Positions 7,386 through 14,245 of a DNA stretch of 14,311 nucleotides are shown here, in pieces. Origin of the DNA: Armatimonadaceae bacterium. Its GTDB lineage: Bacteria > Armatimonadota > Armatimonadia > Armatimonadales > Armatimonadaceae. Made by a program: the position numbers and the translations under genes. The first letter of the stretch is position 1. Each line of letters starts with the position of its first letter. The DNA lies in the NCBI GenBank assembly GCA_030446525.1, contig JAUJNC010000213.1, forward strand, positions 1 through 14,311. The letters run 5' to 3'. The notes beneath the pieces were generated by a model. That model saw nothing but the letters and a program-made list of their open reading frames with translations. It searched no databases and was not told where the DNA came from.

Positions 7386-8204
7386 ATGCCAACAGGTGAC
7401 GAGACGGCGGTGGCGATCATCGGCGGCACGGGTGTCGAGCAGTTCGGACTCGACACGCCGCCAGAGGAGGCCCTGGTGACGACCCCTGGGGGACGGCGAC
7501 CGCCCTGCCCTGGTGCTGCGCGGGCGCCGGACGGTTTTCCTGGCCCGCCACGGCGCCGGGCACCGCCTGCCGCCGCACCGCCATCCCCCTACCGCGCGAA
7601 CATCGCGGCGCTGAGGGATCCTGGGCGTGCGCGCGGCGCTGGCGACCACGGCCGTGGGCGGCCTGCGCCCCGACCTGCGCCCCGGCGCCTTCGTGCTGCT
7701 CGACGACTTCATCGACTGGACGCGGCGCGACCTGAGGCGACGTTCTTCGACGAGCCGGGGCAGGTGGTCCACACGGACTTCACCACGGCCTACTCGCCTG
7801 CCGTGCGCGCCGCCGTCCTCGAGGCGGCCGCCGCGTAAAGCATCGCGCTCCGGCAGGCAGGCACCTACCTCTGCGCCGACGGCCCGCGCTACGAGACGCC
7901 CGCCGAGGGTGCGGCTGTTCGCCGCGTGGGCGCCGACGTGGTGGGCATGACGGGCGTGCCCGAGGTGACGCTGGCGCGCGGGCCGGGCATCCACTACGCG
8001 GGCGTCTCGCTCGTCACCAGCCCCGGCGCGGGGATCTCCCGGACACCCCTGACGCACGCCGAGGTGGAGGAGGCGATGCGGGCCGCCGCGCCGCGCCTGC
8101 GCGTGCTGCTGGCCGAGACGATCGCACGTCTGGACCCGGCCTCCCTGCCGCCCATCGGCCCCGGCGTGCCCAGCCCCGGTTTAGTGGACGCCCGCTATGG
8201 GTAA
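7386..8204 (+). pseudogene. mtnP: S-methyl-5'-thioadenosine / purine-nucleoside phosphorylase, frameshifted with in-frame stop
   Basis: Joined fragments give a family-length protein (about 272 residues) of the MTAP/PNP phosphorylase family, which splits methylthioadenosine or purine nucleosides with phosphate in methionine and purine salvage. Motifs in order: AIIGGTGVEQFGLDTPPEEALVTTP (7417-7490); VFLARHGAGHRLPPH in another frame (about 7537-7577); YRANIAALR; ATTAVGGLRPDLRPGAFVLLDDFIDWT (about 7643-7722); ATFFDEPGQVVHTDF (about 7737-7782); GTYLCADGPRYETPAE (about 7860-7908); GADVVGMTGVPEVTLARG; and a C-terminal end with GAGISRTPLTHAEVEEAM. At least four indels switch the frame, and a TAA at 7836-7838 interrupts frame 3. 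The start at 7386 has a strong ribosome-binding site. MTAP is favoured over PNP by the PHxxxYRANIAAL-type block, but substrate cannot be settled. Confidence 0.82.
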
Positions 8205-8225
8205 CGAGATAGGGCACACTCGACC

Positions 8226-8232
8226 CTGGAGG
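8226..8232 (+). promoter_or_regulatory. Ribosome-binding site CTGGAGG of the stalk-domain gene
   Basis: CTGGAGG lies 6 bases before the ATG at 8239, in the 34-base gap after the phosphorylase stop. It selects this start over the upstream in-frame ATG at 8197, which would overlap the phosphorylase end. Confidence 0.65.
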
Positions 8233-8238
8233 CACCCC

Positions 8239-8673
8239 ATGCCCTACAACATCCAGGGAAACGCCGTCAGCCTCGGCGCCGAGCCGTTCCTGCATAACAA
8301 CAAGCACTACGTCCCGCTGCGCGACATGGTGCACGCCCTCGGCGGCACCGTCGCGTTCGACAACGACACCAAAGTCGCCACGGCCAGCATCGGCCAGTGG
8401 ACCGCCACAGTGCAGATGGCCGACGAGAACGTCGACGTCTCCAGGACCCCGGTGACGCTTTCGGCGCCCCCGTACGTCGAAGACGGCCAGATGTACGTGC
8501 CGTTCGACTTCTTCCACGACGCCTTCGGCTACACCGTGTCGCTGGCCGGCGACACCGTCAACATCGAAACCCGAACGCGGCCTGACCTACGCCCCCTGCC
8601 CCCTCCCTCGAGGAGGGGGCGAGGAAGGTCACCCCTCCGCGATCTTGCTCAGGGCGATGCCGGCGGCCCGTAG
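8239..8673 (+). CDS. Solo stalk-type domain protein (copper amine oxidase N-terminal-like)
   Basis: The protein is almost entirely one copper amine oxidase N-terminal-like domain, with two related halves: AEPFLHNNKHYVPLRDMVHALGGTVAFD (about residues 15-42) and APPYVEDGQMYVPFDFFHDAFGYTV (about 76-100), ending DTVNIETR. The paired YVPLRD / YVPFDF and alpha-Gly-Gly/Tyr-Thr-Val elements are the family signature; the domain is usually a surface module on secreted proteins. Here there is no signal peptide and no partner domain, so a cytoplasmic or non-classical role is possible. The frame runs to 8673 through a GC-rich hairpin into the 3' end of the convergent HEAT gene, so the last 30 or so residues are probably not real; one extra base near 8575 would end it at TGA 8583-8585. 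It likely shares the phosphorylase transcript. Confidence 0.8.
   Translation: MPYNIQGNAVSLGAEPFLHNNKHYVPLRDMVHALGGTVAFDNDTKVATASIGQWTATVQMADENVDVSRTPVTLSAPPYVEDGQMYVPFDFFHDAFGYTVSLAGDTVNIETRTRPDLRPLPPPSRRGRGRSPLRDLAQGDAGGP
8598..8620. terminator. Hairpin between convergent genes (dispersed repeat copy 2)
   Basis: GCCCCCTCC (8598-8606) and GGAGGGGGC (8612-8620) are perfect reverse complements around a 5-base loop CTCGA. The hairpin lies between the end of the stalk-domain gene and the HEAT gene stop at 8629, so it may block convergent transcription. Sequence and setting match the hairpin at 182-204. Confidence 0.5.
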
Positions 8674-10409
8674 TGTCCGGGTCGAGGAGCGGGCCAGGAC
8701 TTCCAGCGCGGGCTTGGCGCGGGTATTGTCGCCGATCTCGCCCAGCGTGATGGCGGCCCAGCGCGCGGCGCCGTTGCCGCTCCGCGCGGCGGAAAGCAGC
8801 GGGTCGACCGCCGGGCGCCCCGATCAGGTCGAGGGCCTGCGACGCGTGGTAGGCGACGGTGTCGCCCGAACCCAGGCGCGCCACCGGGGCGCGATGACCG
8901 GCTCGCCGATGCGCGACAGCGCCAGCGGCGCCGCCGAGGCGACCGTGCCGTTGGTCGCCCAGCGCGCGCAGGAGCGGCTGGACGGCGGCCTGCACGTCCA
9001 GGCGGACCGCCGGGGCGCCGCCGGCGCGGCCGACGGATCCTTCGCCGTCTTCTCGAACAGATCGGCCTCCTTGGGCTTCTTGTCCTCCCGCCGCTCGGCC
9101 GCCGGGGCGGCCCAGCGCGGCCACGGCGCTCTGCCGGGTCGCCGCCGGCTCGCCGGCCAGGGCGGTCATCAGGGTGCCGCGGTTCATCAGGTTCTGGATT
9201 CCCAGTCCCTGTGCCTTCGGATCCGTGCCGGCGATCCTGTCCAGGCTCGGCGCGGGTTTCCAGCGACTGGACGATGACGTCCGCCAGCGCCCGGGCGGCC
9301 GTGGCGCGCACCGCGGGGTCGGCGTCGGACAGGGCGCGCGTTGCCAGGGCCGGCCCGGTCATGCCGCCGGCCGCGTCGGCGGCGCGGGCGCGCGCCAGGT
9401 CCGGGTGGGCCAGCGCCCCGCGACCGCCGCCGCGGCCTTGTCCCCGGCCCGCTTCAAGCCTGCGGCGGCGACGGTCGCGACGTTCGGTCCAGGCTCGGAA
9501 AGCGTCCTGACCATGGCCGCGTTGGCTTCGGGGGTCGCGATCCTGCCCAGGGCCTGCGCCGCCGCCGCGCGGCGTCGGGGTCGGTGGCGGGGTCGCCCAG
9601 CGCCGCGATCAGGACCGGCGCGCCCACGGGATCCGCGATATTCGACAACGACGTGATCACCGTGCGGCGCACGTTCAGGTCGAGGTCGTCCTTGAGGATG
9701 ATGGGCGTGGCCGCCTCGAGGACCTTGAACCGGCCAGCGCCTCGATCAGGCTCCACCCGGGCCTTGATGACGTCCTCGGGCTTGGCGTTCTTTTCCAGGC
9801 CGTGGTTCTCCGTCGTCAGGTACGGGGTGATCAGCGGCACGGTCTGCGGCCCGATGCCGGCCAGGATCTCGCCAGCGGGGCCGCAGTTTCGGCTCGCCCA
9901 GCTTGCCCGCCATCTCCTCCATGAGCGGGGCGCCGATCTTCTTGAGCGCCTTGCGCGACTCGTCCTGGATGGCCTTGTCGGGGTTTCTGGCGGCGGTGAT
10001 CACGAGTTCCGGATACAGCGCCCCCACGTTGCCGACCGCCTCGGTGGCCCGGTCGCGCACCGGATGTTTCTTGGCCTCGGCGGACTCGGTGTCCGGGTCT
10101 TTCAGCATCTGGATGGCTCGCCCATCGCCTTGGGCTCGTCGCCCTTGGCCGCGATGCGCTCCAGGGCCGCGATGGCGTTGAGACGGGTCTTGGGCGGCGC
10201 GCCGCCTGGAGCGCGTCGAACAGGGCGTCGCGGGCCATCAGGCTGCGGGCCCCACTGCTCCTGGCGCGCCGGGTCGCCGCTCGTGATCCGGGCCAGATCG
10301 GTCCCGGATCTGGATCGAGCGGACGATGAAGTTGCCGATACCGAAAAGCAAGAGCAGCCCGAGGGCGCCCAGAACGATGTGTCGTGGATTTTCAGCCAAT
10401 TGTGGTCAC
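8629..10409 (-). pseudogene. Membrane-anchored HEAT-repeat protein, split by many frameshifts
   Basis: After a start region at about 10409 comes a single membrane helix (LAENPRHIVLGALGLLLLFG, about 10325-10399), then a long run of about 40-residue alpha-helical repeats of the HEAT/PBS-lyase type. Examples are LNAIAALERIAAKGD, IQMLKDPDTESAEAKKHPVRDRATEAVGNVGALYPE, NVRRTVITSLSNIADPVGAPVLIAAL, DADPAVRATAARALADVIVQSLE and the end ALSKIAEG before TGA at 8629-8631. A GTG at 10407-10409 has AAGGAG (10421-10426) 11 bases upstream but needs a one-base shift to enter the helix frame; a TTG at 10397-10399 is in frame but poorly spaced. HEAT repeats bind proteins, so it is a likely partner or target of the kinase 33 bases upstream. 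Many single-base shifts break it. Confidence 0.75.
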
Positions 10410-10420
10410 GGTCTACGTTT

Positions 10421-10426
10421 CTCCTT
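10421..10426 (-). promoter_or_regulatory. Ribosome-binding site of the HEAT-repeat gene (AAGGAG)
   Basis: AAGGAG on the minus strand lies in the 33-base gap after the kinase stop (10443-10445) and 11 bases before GTG 10407-10409. It shows that the HEAT gene is a separate cistron following the kinase, not a fusion. Confidence 0.55.
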
Positions 10427-10442
10427 CGAAAGGATCAGGGAA

Positions 10443-12242
10443 TTACGCGGCTGCGAAGGCAGCGGTGGCGAGCGCTATGCCGCCCAGGGCCAGCACCACC
10501 CCAGAGCCGCCAGGAACGCGCCGCGGTGGCGGATTCGATGAGCAAGATCGTGAGCAGGAGGGCCGCCGGGCCAGCCATCCCGACCACGCCGTCGAGACTT
10601 GCCTGCTCGGTAACCAGCGCCGACGTCATCGCGCCCGCGGCCACGAGTCCCGCCGCCAGCGGGACCAGGCAAACAGCCCGCGCCGCCGGCGCGGACCCCT
10701 AGGCCGACGAGCAGCAGCATCGCCGAAAGAAAACCGGACGCCACCCACGCCGGCAGGAGGCGGTCCTGCCCCCCGCCCGAAAGGGCGGCCGCAGGCAGGG
10801 CGAGGCACAGGGCCAGCAGCGGCCAGAACCACCAGCGCCCGGCCGAGGCGCGCACGCGAAACCCGCGCCGCCGGCGGCTTGCGGCGGCGCGGCGGCCGGC
10901 GGCGCGGCCGGGGCGATGATCGTCCTGCCTCGGCCACGGCCACGGCCCGGTCCAGACCTCTCCCCCGACCCCTCTCCTGCAAGGAGAGAGAACACTGTCC
11001 GCGGGGCGCCCCGGCGCAGCCGGCACTCGCCCGGGAGCGCCGCCTCGCCGGCGGCGCGTCACCCCGCCGCCGGGCGTCGGCGGCCAGCGCCTCCGGCGCC
11101 TCGCCTCGCGGCAGGTCAGGGCCGGGCGGTCCAGGAATTCGCGCAACAGGGCGTCGGGGTCTTCCCCCTCGCGGGCCGCCAGGCTCCCCCGCGAGGTCGG
11201 CGATATATACCTCGCCGATGCCCCGCAGCCGGCGCTCGGACCGCCCGTCCGGCGAGCGCGCCGGGCCTCGTCCCGGTGCGACACGGACAGGCGGAGCAGG
11301 TCGTCCAGCGTCTCGGCCGCGGCCCCCGGGGCGCCGGACGCCCCGGCGAAACGGAACGGGCCCGGCGGGCCGGCCGCAGCAGCCCACCCGGCGGGGCCCG
11401 GCGCGCGCCGGCAGCCTCCCCCGGGAAGCGCGCCCCCGGCAAGACGCGCAGGGCGTCCGCGAACGCCCGCGCCGAAGCGAAGCGGTCGGCCTTGTTCGCC
11501 CAGCGTGCGCGAAACCACCCGCGCCAGCGCCGCCGGGGCCGGCGCAGCACGGCGACGGGCGGCGGCTCCTCCGCCAGGATGGCGCGCTGCCACGCGTACG
11601 GGTCGTTGGCCCGGCGGCCCGGCGGGACCGCGAACGAGGCGCCGCCCCGTCAGCATCTCGTAAGCACGACGCCCACGGCCCACGGGTCGGAGCGGTAGTC
11701 CGACGACTCCTCCTCGGCGAAGTCCTCCGGGGCCATGTAGGGGTAGGTGCCGCCGCCCCCGCGACCGACCCGGAGCCGAGCGCCTCGGCCAGCCCAGAAG
11801 TCGGTAAGCTTCACGACCCCGTCTTTGCCCACGAGGATGTTCGCAGGCTTGACGTCGCGGTGGATGATGCGGCGCTCGTGCGCGTACTGGAGCGCCTCGA
11901 GCACGGCGAGCGCGATGCGCCCGCCTCGTGGGCCGGCGGGGCGCGCCGTTGCGCTCCCGGAGCAGGTCGGCCAGGTTCTGCCCGCGCACCAGGTTTCCAT
12001 GTCGATCAGCACGGCGCCGTTCTGCTGATCGACGGAGTGGACCTGGACGATGTTGGGGTGCCGCAGGCGGTCAGGACGCGCGCCTCGTGGAGGACGCGCT
12101 CCATCTCGGGCGCGGCGGCGCGTATCTCCTTGAGGGCGACCTGGCGCCGCAGAGGGGTATCCCAGGCTAGATAGACCACGCCCGACGTGCCGTGCCCCAA
12201 CACGTCCAGGCGCTCGTATTTACCTGTCGTCCCGATCGCCAT
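10443..12242 (-). pseudogene. Membrane Ser/Thr protein kinase (Hanks type), split by frameshifts
   Basis: The N-terminal kinase domain reads YERLDVLGHGTSGVVYLAWD (P-loop, residues 9-28), VALKEI with Lys38, HEARVLT, then in other frames HPNIVQVHSVDQQNGAVLIDME, IALAVLEALQYAH, the catalytic loop HRDVKPANILVGKDGVVKLTDF, and YMAPEDFAEEESSDYRSD. The DFG motif reads DFW because of one extra base at 11796; removing it gives DFGLAEALGSGS. A missing base near 12066 separates VLTA from LRHPNIV. After a linker of about 200 residues come several hydrophobic C-terminal segments (WPLLALCLALPAAAL; PAWVASGFLSAMLLLVGLGV; GPAALLLTILLIESATAAFLAALG), ending at TAA 10443-10445. Joined length is about 600 residues. 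It starts 3 bases after the PP2C stop, so phosphatase and kinase are co-translated partners. Confidence 0.85.
10972..10988. repeat. Dispersed palindrome copy 3, inside the kinase gene linker
   Basis: CTCTCCT (10972-10978) and AGGAGAG (10982-10988) flank the loop GCA. With the preceding CCTCTCCCCCGACC it forms the same CCCTCTCC-type repeat as at 182-204. Unlike the other copies it lies within a gene, in the poorly conserved linker between the kinase domain and its membrane segments. Confidence 0.55.
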
Positions 12243-12245
12243 GCG

Positions 12246-13952
12246 CTACGGCCTCGCCCCCCCGCCCGCCGCCGGCTTCGGCCCGGGCGCCGCCCCCGCC
12301 GGCGCGCCCCCGGGCCGGGGGAGTTGCGCACGCAGTATCTTGATGTCGTTCGCATCGACGACATACAGATTGCCGTCCTCATCCACGGCGACGGCCTCCG
12401 GACGCTGGAACCCTTTAATCGTGCGCAGCACCCGCCCCTGCGGATCGCGTTTTTCGATAATCTTGCGCCGGGTGTACGAGATGTACACGTTGCCTTGCAC
12501 ATCCGTGGTCAAAAAGCTCCGGGTCTTCGCGGGGGGGTTCTCCGGGACCGGCGCCACCTCCAGATGCGCCACCGAGCGGGAGTTGAGCACCTCGCCGGTT
12601 CGCGACAGAGCCGCGACCTTGCCCGTCGCGAAGCCGACGACGTAAAGATAGCCGCGTGGCGAGTAGGCGAGCAGGTCACCGCGCGCCAGGATCGGGGCGA
12701 ACCGCTCCGCGGCGCTGTAGGTGAGCCGCGAAAGGTCCGGCGGCGACGGCGCGGCGCCCCCCGGCGCCGCGCCCAGCAGCGCCGAGGCGCGCTCCCGCAG
12801 ATCGGGCGAAAAGCCGAGCGCGGCGGCGAGCAGGAGCGCGGAGGCGCCCAGCAGCGCCAGAAAGCCGAGCAGCGGTGACGTGCGCCTTCGCGCCTGCGGC
12901 GCACGGGCGGCCGCCCCGGCTTGCCGGCGCGACGGGACGTCCAGGTCCACGGCGGCGGGAGCGGCGGGGGGCTCTCCCCCGTTGTCCCGGCGCACGGGGC
13001 GCCGCCGGTTCGCAGGCGGGACGGTGTCGCCGCTCCCAAGACGCCCCACGGGTGCGCCGCGCACCGCACCGCCCAGCGGCAGGTCCGCGACGCCGTTTGC
13101 GGCGGCCTCCGCGCGCAGGAGCAGCACGGTGACGTTGTCCGACCCGCCTTTGCGGTTGGCGGCGTCCACCAGGGCGCCCGCCGCTTTTTCTATATCTACC
13201 ACGCTCACTTCGGTGCGGGTCAGGGTCGCCTCTATGTGCGCGTCCGGGAGCATCGTGGTCAGGCCGTCCGTGCAGACCAGCAGGGTGTCCCCGGCCTGCA
13301 TCGGCACCTCCTTCAGCTCCGGCTCCACGTCGGCGTCGATCCCGATGGCGCGCGTGATCATGTTGCGGAAGCGGCTTTTGCGCGCCTCCTCCTCGGTCAG
13401 GTCGCCGGCCAGCACGCGCTCCTCGACGAACGAGTGGTCCCGGGTCAGGCGGGACAGACGCCCTTCCCGCAGCAGGTACGCGCGCGAATCGCCCACGTGC
13501 GCCAGGTGCAGCGCCGCGCCCGTGACCACGCCGGCCACGCAGGTGGTGCCCATCAGGCCCGGCGCGTCCGCGTCGCCCGTGTGGCCCTCGCCCGGGCCCC
13601 GCACGGCCGTCGGCGCCTCGTCCGGGGCCGCGCTGGCGGCGGCCAGCGCGCCCTGGGCGAGCGCGTACACGATCTCGTTGGCGCGGCGCAGCGCCTCGAC
13701 CAGCGCGGCCCGCGGGTCGGCGCCCGGCCCCGCCAGGCGCTTTGTCAGGGTTTCCTGCACCGCGCGCACCGCTTCGCGGCTCGCCACGTCGCCGGCCTGC
13801 ATGCCGCCCATGCCGTCGGCCACCACGAACGCGGCCTCCACGGACAGGCCGAGCCCCGCCGCGTCGAGGATCGCGACCGCGTCCTCGTTCACCGCGCGCT
13901 GCTTTCCCGCGTCCGTGCGCGCCCCTATCGTAAACCGCAGTTCACTCGCCAT
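12246..13952 (-). CDS. PP2C-type Ser/Thr phosphatase with a transmembrane segment and NHL-like repeats
   Basis: This intact 568-residue protein starts at ATG 13950-13952. Residues 1-280 are a PPM/PP2C phosphatase with metal-binding Asp in VNEDA (D24), VVADGMGG (D46), TDGLT (D229) and GGSDNVTV (D272), plus HVGDSRAYLLREG near 152-164. A 30-residue Ala/Pro-rich insert interrupts the domain at about 104-132. A proline/arginine-rich linker leads to one membrane helix at about 359-381 (SPLLGFLALLGASALLLAAALGF). Outside it are about three NHL-like beta-propeller repeats (LLAYSPRGYLYVVGF; LTTDVQGNVYISYTR; PEAVAVDEDGNLYVVDAND) and a Pro/Gly-rich tail. It would reverse phosphorylation by the adjacent kinase, whose ATG follows the stop by 3 bases. 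No clear Shine-Dalgarno precedes the start. The external domain may sense or bind surface ligands; that is inference. Confidence 0.93.
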   Translation of the reverse strand: MASELRFTIGARTDAGKQRAVNEDAVAILDAAGLGLSVEAAFVVADGMGGMQAGDVASREAVRAVQETLTKRLAGPGADPRAALVEALRRANEIVYALAQGALAAASAAPDEAPTAVRGPGEGHTGDADAPGLMGTTCVAGVVTGAALHLAHVGDSRAYLLREGRLSRLTRDHSFVEERVLAGDLTEEEARKSRFRNMITRAIGIDADVEPELKEVPMQAGDTLLVCTDGLTTMLPDAHIEATLTRTEVSVVDIEKAAGALVDAANRKGGSDNVTVLLLRAEAAANGVADLPLGGAVRGAPVGRLGSGDTVPPANRRRPVRRDNGGEPPAAPAAVDLDVPSRRQAGAAARAPQARRRTSPLLGFLALLGASALLLAAALGFSPDLRERASALLGAAPGGAAPSPPDLSRLTYSAAERFAPILARGDLLAYSPRGYLYVVGFATGKVAALSRTGEVLNSRSVAHLEVAPVPENPPAKTRSFLTTDVQGNVYISYTRRKIIEKRDPQGRVLRTIKGFQRPEAVAVDEDGNLYVVDANDIKILRAQLPRPGGAPAGAAPGPKPAAGGGARP

Positions 13953-13974
13953 AGATATAGATCAGGCCCACACG

Positions 13975-14088
13975 TCACGCCCCGGCGTCCCGCCGCAGCA
14001 GCCAGAGCAAGAACAGCATCACGGCGACCAGGAGGAAGAGGAAGGCGAAGCGCCCCAGCACGCCGAGCAGGAAACCGCCGCCCGTCAT
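13975..14088 (-). CDS. 37-residue single-pass membrane peptide in the kinase/phosphatase operon
   Basis: ATG at 14086-14088 overlaps the TGA of the FHA-domain frame (14085-14087) as ATGA, and the frame runs to TGA at 13975-13977. The product begins [20 protein letters not shown], continues as a hydrophobic helix (VAVMLFLLWLL) and ends RRDAGA. It is therefore almost entirely one membrane segment, with positive charge at the C-terminal edge suggesting that this end faces the cytoplasm. The overlap implies translational coupling, and the PP2C start lies 22 bases downstream. I do not recognise a family; it may be a small membrane partner of the phosphatase or kinase. Because it is short, it could be missed by standard gene callers. 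Confidence 0.6.
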   Translation of the reverse strand: MTGGGFLLGVLGRFAFLFLLVAVMLFLLWLLRRDAGA

Positions 14089-14245
14089 CGCCGCCCGCCC
14101 CGCCCCAAACGCAGCGAAACCGCGCCGAAGGCGACGGCATCCCCGTCATACAGGACGACCGGAAAACGCGGCGGGATCCGCTCCCCGTTGACGTGCGTCC
14201 CGGCCGCGGTGTTCAAATCTTCGACATCGTCCTGACGGGCAAGGG
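14085..14245 (-). CDS. C-terminal part of an FHA-domain protein (truncated at the right)
   Basis: On the minus strand the frame ending at TGA 14085-14087 encodes [20 protein letters not shown], then [22 protein letters not shown]. This is the conserved second half of an FHA phosphothreonine-binding domain: the (D)L-S/T-NGT-x-VNG-x-RI loop followed by L-DGD-x-I-x-FG. Asn of the usual NGT is replaced by Ala (AAGTHVNG). The first half of the domain, including the phosphothreonine-contacting GR and SRxH motifs, is absent: in its place the DNA upstream of about 14245 encodes alanyl-tRNA synthetase in another frame. FHA proteins read the phosphothreonines written by Hanks kinases, so its place in front of PP2C and kinase genes makes sense. 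The exact left limit of the real FHA sequence is uncertain. Confidence 0.7.

Noticed and set aside
6672..8057. 461-codon minus-strand open frame spanning yfhO and the phosphorylase gene
   Set aside because: Its first part is antisense to the phosphorylase motifs, and its last part is simply one of the switched frames of yfhO; not one protein.
8197..8238. Earlier ATG for the stalk-domain gene
   Set aside because: It would overlap the phosphorylase stop and precede the CTGGAGG site at 8226-8232; the ATG at 8239 is better placed.
9341..12174. Long + strand open frames (453 and 596 codons) opposite the HEAT and kinase genes
   Set aside because: Composition is Arg/Pro/Gly/Ala-rich without family motifs, whereas the minus strand holds clear HEAT and kinase motifs; shadows of high GC content.
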